Source of the DNA: Aquimarina litoralis
GTDB lineage: Bacteria > Bacteroidota > Bacteroidia > Flavobacteriales > Flavobacteriaceae
Direction of reading: 5' to 3'
DNA length: 32,035 nt
NCBI RefSeq assembly: GCF_019295435.1
Contig: NZ_WEKL01000108.1
Location: 56,375-88,409, forward strand
The translations under genes were made by a program, and so were the position numbers. The notes beneath the pieces are model-generated. The model was given only the letters and a program-made list of their open reading frames with translations, was not told the origin of the DNA and ran no database searches. Positions 1-8,500 of the stretch are shown here, piece after piece. Each line of letters starts with the position of its first letter. Position 1 is the first letter of the stretch.

Positions 1-108
1 TAATCTCAACAAATTGAAAAATTTAATTGGTGGTAGATACCAATAGGAATTTCAGCATGGTTGATAGGAGGATGGTTAATCCAATTTTATCATAAAAATA
101 AATATTAA
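1..108 (+). pseudogene. possible C-terminal remnant of a small membrane protein
   Basis: Reading frame 1 runs from the window edge to a TAA at 106-108 but is interrupted by an in-frame TAG at 34-36. After that stop it encodes a hydrophobic stretch (IPIGISAWLIGGWLIQF) followed by a basic tail (YHKNKY), as expected for the last transmembrane segment of a small membrane protein. The upstream part is outside the window. A single-base change of the TAG to a tyrosine codon would restore a continuous frame, so this may be a decayed gene end. Family not recognised; it could also be chance. Confidence 0.2.
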
Positions 109-424
109 TAATAGTGTCTAAAAAAGAATATAATTAAAATTATCTCAATGAATTTTGTTGTTTTTATGACTCTCCATTGGTTGTAATACCTCATCATATT
201 TAACCACTTCTAGCCACTCCAACTGCGAAGCAGTTAGTTTTTCCAACTTATTGGTTGTATTCTGATTTTGTTCATCTATTCATAATTTACCAAAATTCTA
301 TAAAATATTGAGATAAAAATGGTTGTTGATTTTTTTGGTATTTTTAAAACGGGGAAATTTCAGATAAATAAAATTTAGATATAGACTCCAAATATTCATT
401 AATTAATATTTTGAAAGTTTACAA
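109..424. other. intergenic stretch upstream of the membrane-TPR gene
   Basis: Apart from the minus-strand remnant inside it, this AT-rich stretch holds no open frame of useful length. I see no good TAnnTTTG promoter element directly ahead of the gene at 425 and no strong hairpin followed by a T run. Confidence 0.4.
145..279 (-). pseudogene. minus-strand coding remnant, family unknown
   Basis: On the minus strand an open stretch of about 44 codons ends at a stop (145-147 on the + strand) and contains a protein-like segment including KLEKLTASQLEWLEVVKYDE. It has no usable start: a stop lies directly upstream (280-282). The composition (charged amphipathic helix, low serine) looks more like real coding sequence than the surrounding AT-rich DNA. 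I read it as the tail of a decayed gene. No family recognised. Confidence 0.2.
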
Positions 425-1198
425 ATGGAATTGGAAGAAATTATTAAAAAACTAGAAATTAAGGAAAAACAGATAAAAAACAGAACTATTTGGTGGACAG
501 TGCTTATACCATTGATCTCTGTATTAGTTACTATTCCTGTTACCATTTACACTACTGGAATGACAGTTAAAAAGGAGTTTGAATTAGATAAAATGAACTT
601 TGTTCAAGAGCAAATCAATCAAATTTTAAAAGAAGATGATTTAGTAAAATCAAGGAAAAAACTACAATTTCTATTGGATAGTGAATTGTTTGGGAAAGAG
701 TTCAATGATTCCAAATTAGTAGAATCTTTGGAAAAAAACTTTATAAATGAATCTGATGGTACTAAGAGTTTTATGGAGGGTATTTTGATATTCAATGATG
801 CATTGAATGCTGAAGATGATATTACAAAGGCCGATAAGTATAATACCGCCATAAATTATTTTAATGAATCATTAGAATACAACCCGAATATGCATGAAGC
901 TAGAGTTCATATGGGTTATTGTTTTTATAATTTAGGTTATATATTTGAGAAGTATACATTTTATGAAAAAGCATTGAAACAACTAACAATTGCATTGAAA
1001 AAGGACACTACTCTAATACAATTGCATCTAGACAAAATTGATATTTTTGAAGAATTAGGGGATGCAGATGGTATTCGGGAAGAACTTACTTACATAAAAG
1101 ACAATGACATCATATTCCCATGGGAAGCTTTAGAAGACTCGCAACAGTTGGTAGTAAATAAATATCATCTAAAATATATTGATACATCTTTAGAGTGA
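425..1198 (+). CDS. membrane-anchored TPR protein
   Basis: A 257-residue protein with a short charged cytoplasmic N-terminus (residues 1-22, probably helical), one transmembrane segment at about 23-45 (WWTVLIPLISVLVTIPVTIY), then a soluble domain. Residues about 115-215 contain helical pairs with TPR spacing: AINYFNESLEYNPNMHEARV, followed by a unit built around YEKALKQLTIALKKDT. There is no cleavable signal peptide, so it is likely an inner-membrane protein with the TPR domain outside the cytoplasm. TPR domains bind partner proteins; no partner can be named from the neighbours, which are decayed. The ATG at 425 is the only sensible start ahead of the membrane segment. A 6-bp palindrome (1202-1207 with 1211-1216) follows the stop but has no T run. 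Confidence 0.6.
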   Translation: MELEEIIKKLEIKEKQIKNRTIWWTVLIPLISVLVTIPVTIYTTGMTVKKEFELDKMNFVQEQINQILKEDDLVKSRKKLQFLLDSELFGKEFNDSKLVESLEKNFINESDGTKSFMEGILIFNDALNAEDDITKADKYNTAINYFNESLEYNPNMHEARVHMGYCFYNLGYIFEKYTFYEKALKQLTIALKKDTTLIQLHLDKIDIFEELGDADGIREELTYIKDNDIIFPWEALEDSQQLVVNKYHLKYIDTSLE

Positions 1199-1259
1199 AT
1201 AACTAAGATTCTTAGTCAAGTTAGATAAGAATTAATTATATGATTAACAGGATTATTAA

Positions 1260-1529
1260 ATGATCCTGAGTAAACTCCCTTTTGCAAATAAGAAACCACG
1301 AGCTATCGCTCTAGTTCTTTATTTTATTTCAAAAAGTTTACTACCAAAGAGTATCAGGTTATTGGAAAACAGTATGGATTATCCCAATCTACTTCGAAAC
1401 CATATAATGATGAGTTTATGGAAAAAGGGTGGATTCATAAAGAATCTCATGGTCATTTTATTAATAAGCTCAAAAAAGAAAGGTGAACTTATTGAACTTT
1501 CTGACCTTATTGATCTTTTGACAAGCTAA
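1260..1529 (+). pseudogene. frameshifted remnant of a primase-like protein C-terminus
   Basis: Frame 3 from 1260 encodes a conserved-looking stretch including FANKKPRAIALVLYFIS. At the A-run 1331-1335 the meaningful sequence moves to frame 2 and continues as KKFTTKEYQVIGKQYGLSQS and then GWIHKESHGHFIN until a stop at 1484-1486. Past a second A-rich site near 1471-1482, frame 3 becomes protein-like again (GELIELSDLIDLLTS) and stops at 1527-1529. Two compensating one-base losses would explain this. The winged-helix-like pattern resembles the C-terminus of DUF3987-type primase/helicase proteins of Bacteroidota mobile elements, which I recall only by pattern. The N-terminal catalytic part is absent. 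Best read as a mobile-element relic. Alternatives: an expressed 89-aa ORF, or sequencing error at the A-runs. Confidence 0.4.
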
Positions 1530-1532
1530 TAC

Positions 1533-1586
1533 GGTCAAAAAGTTCAAAAGGCTCAAAAAAGTCATGACCCCTTTTTGACCTTTTTT
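1533..1586 (+). terminator. rho-independent terminator
   Basis: A 10-bp perfect inverted repeat (GGTCAAAAAG at 1533-1542, CTTTTTGACC at 1571-1580) is followed directly by a T run at 1581-1586. The 28-nt loop contains a further small palindrome (GTCATGAC, 1561-1568). It begins 4 bases after the stop of the primase-like remnant, as expected for that gene's terminator. Confidence 0.6.
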
Positions 1587-1647
1587 ATGCATGTTCAAAA
1601 TTTATTTGGTAAGTAAGGTAGTGTTGTTTTTAAAGAAAGAATGATTC

Positions 1648-1707
1648 TGGAAAACACTGTTTTCCACTTTTGCAAACATTTTGGAAAACATCTGGTAAAC
1701 AAAAGTG
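1648..1707. repeat. nested palindromes with TGGAAAACA half-sites
   Basis: TGGAAAACA (1648-1656) and its exact complement TGTTTTCCA (1658-1666) flank a single C, giving a 19-nt palindrome. A third half-site in direct orientation lies at 1682-1690. An outer inverted repeat CACTTTTG (1665-1672) and CAAAAGTG (1700-1707) encloses the third copy. This is the kind of arrangement seen at operators, recombination sites or replication iterons, but which one cannot be told. Confidence 0.35.
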
Positions 1708-2108
1708 TGAAATTGTCTTAGTCTAACATTTTAGGGGAGTTACACGATTTAGTTGCTTATTGAACCAAATAATTTTGTATTATTCATGTTTACTAATCGA
1801 ACTTAAGTTTAGGAATATAAAATAGGTTTAGAATACCACCAACGCAGGTATTTAAATCCCCCTAATACTTAAAAACAAAAACAATAATAACTTTTAAACT
1901 TAGGTAGGCGTTTAGTAAAATCACTTTTGTTGATAGTATCTTCAAAAAAAAGCTCTTTATATGCAACAAAGTCAAGGTTTGATTCCTCTGAAAATAAAGA
2001 ACAAAAACTATAGTTGTAGTCAGTTCTCAACTATCTGTACATCTGCGGGTATTATTTCTTTGTAATTCATTTCTTTTAATAGATCGTTTATTACACAATA
2101 GATTGATA

Positions 2109-2142
2109 TAACTTTGTACGGAAGCATTTGGGCTTCTTTTTT
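2109..2142 (+). promoter_or_regulatory. -7-like element followed by a small terminator-like hairpin
   Basis: TAACTTTG at 2109-2116 fits the Bacteroidota -7 consensus TAnnTTTG. Five bases later a 5-bp stem GAAGC/GCTTC (2121-2125, 2132-2136) with a 6-nt loop is followed by six Ts (2137-2142). Taken literally this is a promoter ending in an immediate stop; it may equally be chance or a leftover terminator. No -33 element is obvious. Confidence 0.2.
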
Positions 2143-2289
2143 GAAATTCGACAATCAAAAATAAAGAACTTATCTACTAGTTCTTTGTAGGAAACTTGAG
2201 TTAATTAGAAGAGTATATAAAATCTGTTTAATTTCTATTCTTTGGAGAATTTAAAATAATAGTGTGTGATAATCATTATTTTAGATAAA

Positions 2290-2347
2290 TGTCTCCTATA
2301 TGTCCCTGCTGTATGTGTCGTTTTTTCAAAATAATACAGGTACTTTG
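2290..2347 (+). promoter_or_regulatory. recurring tandem-half-site promoter, copy A
   Basis: Half-sites TGTCTCC (2290-2296) and TGTCCCT (2301-2307) start 11 bp apart. A T run followed by an A-rich stretch comes next, then TACTTTG (2341-2347). The G of TTTG is 46 bp from the start of the second half-site. GTTTAC at 2355-2360 matches the GTTTAA seen at the same place in copies B and D. The ATG of the coiled-coil microprotein lies 24 nt beyond the -7-like element, so the leader would be very short. Confidence 0.55.
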
Positions 2348-2370
2348 TAGTATCGTTTACAAATACAATT

Positions 2371-2532
2371 ATGTTTCCTTTTTTGAAAAAAATATTCTTG
2401 CCAAAAAAACAACAGCTTCCAATGAATAAGATGAATGAACTTTATCTTAAAAAGAAGGATCTGGAATATAAATTAATGCGTTTAAAAGAAATAGAGCAGG
2501 AATTAAAAGAGATTAGCAAAAGTAATACTTAA
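2371..2532 (+). CDS. coiled-coil microprotein (53 aa), family unknown
   Basis: A short ORF beginning 24 nt after promoter copy A. The first third is hydrophobic and basic (MFPFLKKIFLPKKQQ). The rest is a strongly charged heptad-like helix (LKEIEQELKEISK). It is a structural match to the 54-aa protein at 15952: same length, an F-hydrophobic-K-K motif near residues 4-7 followed by a second basic patch, same C-terminal coiled coil, and the same promoter type at the same distance. That parallel is the main reason to treat it as a gene. No domain recognised. It may dimerise or attach to the membrane through its amphipathic N-terminus (inference). The regulator gene at 2667 follows after 134 bases. 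Confidence 0.55.
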   Translation: MFPFLKKIFLPKKQQLPMNKMNELYLKKKDLEYKLMRLKEIEQELKEISKSNT

Positions 2533-2666
2533 CAATATTCTAAACCGCAGAATAACAATAGTTAGAATTGTGTTTATGTATTAGGTATCTTCATAATATT
2601 TGTTAATTTCATATTAGATTTTAAGCAGTGTAAATAAAATAGGATAGCATAGTAATTGTAACGTTT

Positions 2667-4277
2667 ATGAAGATCAGAGCATTTTTGTTTTTTTTATGGA
2701 GTTGTTTAGGTGTAACGGCACAGAACGAAGTCATTAACGATAGTATTATGGTCGCTAATTGGTATAACCATGCCGTAGAAAATTCCGACCGAAAACCTAA
2801 AAGAGCGAAACTTTATTTGGATACTATTGTTCGGTTTGTAGATAGTGTTAAACATCATAAAAAAGTAAACAACAAATTCATCATTAAAAGGTTAGCAGAT
2901 GCTCATCATTTTTTGAGTTATTTTGAGCGCCGTGAGAGCAATTTCGATCAGGCACTATTACATGCTCAAAATAGTATAAAGGTGAAAGAAGAACATCATC
3001 TTTATGAATCATTAGCCTTATCATATCATCAACGAGCCTTGGCCTGGATGTCTATTTTTGATACTAATGAAGCATTTAATGATTTAATCAAGGCAGAACA
3101 AATTGCTAATCAGCGCAATAAAGGCAAACAATTGCTTCAGGTCTATAGTACTTTGGGTACATTATCACATGACCAAAATGACACGATCAACGCTTATAAA
3201 TTTTATCGCAAATCTATAGTATTAGCAGATTCTATTGGTAATAACTACCAAAGAGCATCATCTTACGCAAATTATGCCAGTTTTTTAAGGAAAGTAGGTC
3301 GTATGGAAGAAAATTTTCCTTATTTAAAAAAGGCATTGGAGTTACATCAACTAAGTAATAACAAAATAGGAATAGAATCAGACTATTTTGCTTTGGGAGT
3401 TTATTATAGATATGTTAATCAACCCAAAGAATCCATCAAATATTTTAAAAAAGCGATAGCGCTTAATAAAGAATTAAAAAGTGATAATACATTACCATAT
3501 AGATACTTAGAATTAAGCAAGGTATACGTGAAAATAGGAAACTATAAAAAGGCTTACGAAACCTATATCAAGTATAAAGATGTTTTAGATGAAAGAAATG
3601 ATATTGAGAAAGTGAGAAGAATGTCTAAATTAGAAGCAGGCTTTGAACTTGAAAAAACAAAACTTAAAGATAGTTTGGCCTATGAGCAAAAGTTAATCCT
3701 AACAAAAGCTACATTAGAACAAAAAACTACCAATAGACTTTGGCTGATATCGATATTAACTTTATGTATTATGGGTATTGCTGTTTACATATATATTAGA
3801 AACAGACAAAAAATAAAAGAACAAGCTTATCAAAATATAATACTTAACAACAAAGTAGCAACAAAAACAGAAGAGATTACCGAATTGCTAAAAGAGACTA
3901 TACAGCATATTAGATCTAAAGAACGCATTGCCGAAAATCTTCAAAAGTTATCTACTGAAAAAGAAGGTGCTAATTTAAAAAGCATTATCGCAGATTTAAA
4001 TGCTAGTAAGTCGGATAATGCAAAGTTGATGCTCATCAAGCAAAATATAGAGCAAGTAAATTATGAGTTTATCAAAAAATTAAAAAGTAAACATCCAGAA
4101 TTATCAAAAACGGATATTGAAATATGTTCTTTAACTCGTATTGGATTAAGTAGAAAAGAAGTTGCCAATCTTAGAAATACATCGTTGGAAGCTGTTAAAA
4201 AATCAAGAAGTCGATTGCGCAAAAAGATGGAACTTTCTGCAGATGTCAGCATAGAAGATTATATAAACTCAATCTGA
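2667..4277 (+). CDS. TPR-transmembrane-HTH (LuxR-like) one-component regulator
   Basis: A 536-residue protein: signal sequence (residues 1-18, ending VTAQ); TPR-like helical repeats from about 60 to 320 (for example PKESIKYFKKAIALNKELKS); a short coiled coil; a transmembrane segment at about 358-379 (LWLISILTLCIMGIAVYIYI); a cytoplasmic coiled coil at 385-470; and a C-terminal helix-turn-helix at about 479-523 (LSKTDIEICSLTRIGLSRKE, then EAVKKSRSRLRKKMEL). This order is common in Bacteroidota one-component regulators, with a periplasmic TPR sensor tied across the membrane to a LuxR-type DNA-binding domain. The HTH is related by eye to that of the regulator at 17349. Flanked by promoter copies A upstream and B and C downstream, it is a candidate activator of those promoters (inference). 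No kinase or receiver domain is present. Confidence 0.8.
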   Translation: MKIRAFLFFLWSCLGVTAQNEVINDSIMVANWYNHAVENSDRKPKRAKLYLDTIVRFVDSVKHHKKVNNKFIIKRLADAHHFLSYFERRESNFDQALLHAQNSIKVKEEHHLYESLALSYHQRALAWMSIFDTNEAFNDLIKAEQIANQRNKGKQLLQVYSTLGTLSHDQNDTINAYKFYRKSIVLADSIGNNYQRASSYANYASFLRKVGRMEENFPYLKKALELHQLSNNKIGIESDYFALGVYYRYVNQPKESIKYFKKAIALNKELKSDNTLPYRYLELSKVYVKIGNYKKAYETYIKYKDVLDERNDIEKVRRMSKLEAGFELEKTKLKDSLAYEQKLILTKATLEQKTTNRLWLISILTLCIMGIAVYIYIRNRQKIKEQAYQNIILNNKVATKTEEITELLKETIQHIRSKERIAENLQKLSTEKEGANLKSIIADLNASKSDNAKLMLIKQNIEQVNYEFIKKLKSKHPELSKTDIEICSLTRIGLSRKEVANLRNTSLEAVKKSRSRLRKKMELSADVSIEDYINSI

Positions 4278-4355
4278 TCTTTTGTTAGTAAACTTGTTTT
4301 CGAAAAATAAAACAAACCAATTTATATTGATTTAGCTATATGTAGGTCCAAAACA

Positions 4356-4414
4356 TGTACCCACATTTGCACCCTCCTATTTTTTTAAGAAAAATCATTT
4401 TGTGATTTACTTTG
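4356..4414 (+). promoter_or_regulatory. recurring tandem-half-site promoter, copy B
   Basis: Half-sites TGTACCC (4356-4362) and TGCACCC (4368-4374) start 12 bp apart. They are followed by a T7 run, AAGAAAAA, and TTACTTTG (4407-4414), whose G is 46 bp from the second half-site. GTTTAA follows at 4421-4426. Copy B resembles copy D most closely, including the T run and the sequence around the -7 element. No ORF starts just after it, unlike copies A and D. Confidence 0.55.
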
Positions 4415-4480
4415 TAATGCGTTTAAACTCTGCTTTAGTGTGTACTTGTATAAGTGAGTTTTAACATTAGGAAAAATAAA

Positions 4481-4537
4481 TGTCTCCTATTTGTCTCCAT
4501 TATTCTTTTTAAGAATAAAGAGTCCAAATTAGTTTTG
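4481..4537 (+). promoter_or_regulatory. recurring tandem-half-site promoter, copy C
   Basis: Two exact TGTCTCC half-sites (4481-4487, 4492-4498) start 11 bp apart, then CTTTTTAAGAATAAAG and a full-consensus TAGTTTTG (4530-4537), with the G 45 bp from the second half-site. It is the nearest promoter to the exported-protein operon, whose ATG is 135 nt downstream, leaving a long leader. Confidence 0.6.
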
Positions 4538-4671
4538 CAAGATAAAATCATAACAATCAAGATATTCATTTAAAAATATAAAACATTGTTTTCAAGAATG
4601 CACATAAGTAATCACTTATTTCAAGTATGCATCAAATTAATTCTGAAACAAAACTTAAATCATTTCTAATT

Positions 4672-5565
4672 ATGAAAAGAAAATTACTTACTTCGTTTTT
4701 TATTGCATTTCTAACTATGTCGACTGTAATGTCTCAGAGTTCTGCCAGTGAAGCGGGAATTGCTATACAAGGTATTGCCAGAAATGCGGATAATACCGCC
4801 ATTACAGATGATTCCGTGAACCTTACCTTTGAGTTATATTATTTTAACGCTTCAAATCTGGAGGAAGCTATATATTCTGAAACTACTACTGTAGATACAG
4901 ATGCTTTCGGAGTGTTTTCTCATGTTATAGATCCCGGATCGGCAAACAATGCTATTATTGCAAATAACCTTGCCTATCTTAGAATAAGTGAAGGCACTAC
5001 CATAATATCAGATGAAAAACTAAAACACGTACCCTACGCGATTGCTGCTAATAATGGTGTTCCTACGGGAGCTATCATGCCATTTATTGGTACTTCTGTA
5101 CCTGACGGCTGGGTATTGTGTAATGGACAAAGTTTAACATCTACTCCAGGATCCGCAAATTTAATAGCACTATTAGGGTCCAATAATGCTCCTGATTTAC
5201 AAGGTATGTTTTTAAGAGGTACCGGTACCAGTCCGGTAAACGGAGAAGATGGGCCTTCTTTACAAGGCACACAAGACGATACATTCGAAGCTCACACCCA
5301 TAATCAAGGAACCTTAGCTACATCTACAGCAGGAGCGCATAATCATAATGATAGTGTCAATGGCTTTAATATGGTATTAAAGGAAGATGGAAAGAAAACG
5401 CTCGACGGATCTGATAATGATTCGGATCAACCCAATTTATTTGAATCAGAGGCAATAGCAACAGATGGTGATCATACCCACAATATAAGTGGTAATACAG
5501 GAAGTACCGGTGGTACAGAAACAAGACCGGTAAACTACGGGGTAAACTATATCATCAAACTATAA
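4672..5565 (+). CDS. secreted phage-tail-collar-domain protein
   Basis: From the ATG at 4672 the protein has 297 residues and a clear signal peptide (MKRKLLTSFFIAFLTMSTVM, cleavage near residue 22). An ATG at 4627 would add 15 residues that bury the signal peptide, so 4672 is preferred. Residues about 25-125 form a beta-rich N-terminal domain common in exported Bacteroidota proteins. Residues about 130-180 match the phage tail collar domain (GAIMPFIGTSVPDGWVLCNG, then PDLQGMFLRGTG). Histidine pairs (AHTHNQG, AHNHND, HTHNIS) and the ending ETRPVNYGVNYIIKL are also typical of collar-type fibres. In phages the domain sits at fibre tips; here the signal peptide and neighbours point to a cell-surface role. 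It is first in the operon, 8 nt ahead of the giant gene, with promoter copies B and C upstream. No other phage genes are near. Confidence 0.8.
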   Translation: MKRKLLTSFFIAFLTMSTVMSQSSASEAGIAIQGIARNADNTAITDDSVNLTFELYYFNASNLEEAIYSETTTVDTDAFGVFSHVIDPGSANNAIIANNLAYLRISEGTTIISDEKLKHVPYAIAANNGVPTGAIMPFIGTSVPDGWVLCNGQSLTSTPGSANLIALLGSNNAPDLQGMFLRGTGTSPVNGEDGPSLQGTQDDTFEAHTHNQGTLATSTAGAHNHNDSVNGFNMVLKEDGKKTLDGSDNDSDQPNLFESEAIATDGDHTHNISGNTGSTGGTETRPVNYGVNYIIKL

Positions 5566-5573
5566 ACATACCT

Positions 5574-8500
5574 ATGAAGAAAATACTAGTAGCACTAGGG
5601 CTTTTGCTTCTGGGTACAGAAGCTTTTGCCCAGGATGGTGCGCAGCATGTTACGGCATCGCAAACCATTCAGAGCAATGGATATTCCATACAAGTTGGAG
5701 TTCCATATTTGGGACAAAACATCAATAGTATAGATCGAACCATTAATCCGGTAGACGTACGTTTTCCCTGGGATATACTATATCTCTACAATACTTTCGA
5801 AGAAGAATCATTCGATGTATCAAAAGGATACTTTGGTGATAAAGTATTGTTAATCTGGAGTATACGTAATAATATAGATGATATCACCAATATAAAAATC
5901 TATCGTAGAGAGTTTGGTACAATTGATTATGATTTTATCAGTAATGTATCTCCTATAGCTACCGAGTACGAAGATGAATATGTAGAGGGAGGAGTTTTGT
6001 ATGAGTATAAAGTGGAAGCCGAAGGAGTTAGTGATATCGAAGAATTGTATAATACATACATCACCGGAATAGGATATAGAAGCCCGACGGCTGTTGTTAC
6101 CGGAAATATTAGCTATGAAGGTGGAAATCCTGTAAAAGATGTGATTATTAAGGCAACCCCTCAAGGGAGTAATATTAATACAGGTAGTGCATTAGTAATT
6201 CCAGCTGCAGGTCAAGTAGAGATTGAAGGGATTGAAAACCCGATAACATCTTCAACTACTTTACAGGCTTGGATAAGACCAGCTCAGGCATACACTAATG
6301 ATTCAGAAAACCCTATTCGAGTTTTTGGACTTAGAAGTTCTAATAACCCGCTAAGTTCAGAGAATCCTTTAGAGATCAAAGCACAGGTATTAATTGGGTC
6401 TAATATATTTAAGGTCACTATAGCTGGTAGTGAGTATCTTCTTGAAAATTATTATCCTTCTGGAAATTTAAACGCTCGTGGTGATGATGAACTCTTACCC
6501 ATTGCGAACCTTAACACAGATTATGTACATCTTTCTGTGGTATTAAAGGATGGCAGTATACCAGTGGTTTACATTAATGGTAGAGAAATAAGCCAAACCT
6601 ATAGAGATGAGGTGCACAATACATTAGTAGACGCTGATGCTTCCTATGTGGCGCCTTATTTTCAGGTCACAGTACCTACACAGACCGTCTCTATGAAAAT
6701 TGATGGTAACGATACCAATTGGGATGATATCTATATTGGTGGAGATCGTGAAGCTCTTGTGGATGAAATCCGTATATGGAAAAATGTTTTAGATCCAGAA
6801 GATATCCGTACAGATTTCAAGCGATATATCAGTGGTAATTATGCAAATCTTATTGCCTATCTAACCGCAAATGAAGGAATTGGTGAATATGCCTATGATT
6901 TTTCAAGAAATGGTTTTAACTATAATAAAAACCACGGAAAATTGTATGATGCGTATACAGCTGATAGTGATAAAATCAGTTGGATCTCAGGATCTGGTAA
7001 TATTCCTACCTCGGATCAATTAGGGATACTTGGAGTAAGTGATAGCAATGGAAATTATGAAATCACATCTATCCCTTATTCAGGTTCTGGAGAATCATTT
7101 ACGATTACACCACTTTATGGGCAACATCAATTCGAACCAAACCAGCAATTGGTGTTTTTGGGTCAAGGTGCTGAAGTAATAAATAAAATAGATTTCACAG
7201 ACACTTCTTCCTTTATTTTTAAAGGAAAAGTTTTATATGACACGCAAGGAGTTTTCCCATCGTTTGTAGAAGTCAATGGAGGAAGTTTTTCTGGACTTAC
7301 CGATGGAGATGAATATGTAAGTGGTCCAGGAATATTAGACGAAGGATATAATTATTATACCAAAGGAACGGAGAAATTTTACAAAGGACAGTATACGTAT
7401 AATGATAATGGAACACCTAATGACGATACGGATGACTACCTAGAAAGATATGCAAATATCCCATCAGAAGAGGTTCAGGTGTTTATAGATGGCGAAATTG
7501 TATTAGATGAAAACAATGTACCTGTAACTTCGGATGATGAGGGTAATTTTGAAATTAGTGTTCCTATAGGGAATCATTACATCACCGTAAAAAAAGATGG
7601 ACACGAGTTTGTGTATAGTGGACGTTTTCCGGCTGAAACAGACGAATTTTATGAATTTTTTGAAGATGCTGAAGAATCCGTAATTTTTGTGGATACCACT
7701 AGAGTAACGGTTGTTGGTAGAGTTGTAGGAGGAACTGTAGAAGCGCAGAAATCCATTGGTTTTGGTGCTAATGGCACCTATACTGGTTCCTATACTGATG
7801 ATGATAGCAATATCCAGGAAGTAGAAATTAGCTCCATCAATAATATTGGTGCCGCCAATATGAGCTTGGGATATACGCCTTCTGGAGGAAGTGTCACTGA
7901 GTATACAAAATTTGGTTTTACCACAAATAGTGAGACTGGCGAGTATCGTGTTTCGGTATTGCCATTAAATTATGAGATTGATCAGATCACTGGATTATTG
8001 ATTCCTAACAATAACGCAATCAATATTTTATCGGCAAATGAATCTGTAAACCTTTCCAGTGTTCCAACAATGGAAACTCCAGTGTATGAATATCCTGATG
8101 GCTCTTTTGAAGAAGGAGATGCCTATCATTTTGAGAAAAGTTTTACTTACCGTACCACTCCGGTACTGAGAGTGGTGAAACAAACATCTGATAGTGAGAT
8201 TGAAGTAAATGATGAGATGATCAGCACAGATGGTTTCGAATATCCAGTGTATACACAGTTTGGAACCTATGAAATTGAATTAAACAGTTTCGAACGTTAT
8301 ATCAATTATGATGGAGCAGAAGAGGTAGAAGATTTAGTGGCAGTAACAGATGGAGAGTTAAATATTACCAATAATTTAGCGTTGGCAGGTTCCGAAACGA
8401 TAACAACAGATGCTACAGACGCGAGTATAATCAAATACTCGTTTAAAGCGGGATTACCGGCAATTTCACTTCCATTTACCAATACCCTAAATGTTCAGTA

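Larger units (their letters stand above)
1587..2289. other. long intergenic region with palindromes, no gene seen
   Basis: About 700 bases without a supported gene in either strand. It contains the TGGAAAACA palindrome group (1648-1707), a -7-like element with a small terminator-like hairpin (2109-2142), and a hairpin AAAGAAC/GTTCTTT (2163-2169, 2180-2186). Otherwise AT-rich and featureless by eye. It may be decayed mobile-element DNA following the primase remnant. Confidence 0.4.
4278..4671. other. regulatory intergenic region with two tandem promoters
   Basis: The 394 bases between the TPR regulator and the collar protein carry two complete copies (B and C) of the recurring promoter, with first half-sites 125 bp apart, and no gene. 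No clear rho-independent terminator follows the regulator, so read-through is possible. Confidence 0.5.

Noticed and set aside
2163-2186. AAAGAAC/GTTCTTT hairpin as a terminator
   Set aside because: The loop is 10 nt, the stem is AT-rich and no T run follows.
4627-4671. Upstream ATG as start of the collar protein
   Set aside because: It would place 15 polar residues ahead of a clear signal peptide; the ATG at 4672 begins exactly at the signal peptide.
4672-5565. Prophage or phage-derived tail injection system
   Set aside because: Only a collar domain is present; there are no sheath, tube, baseplate, ATPase or lysis genes, and the protein has a signal peptide.
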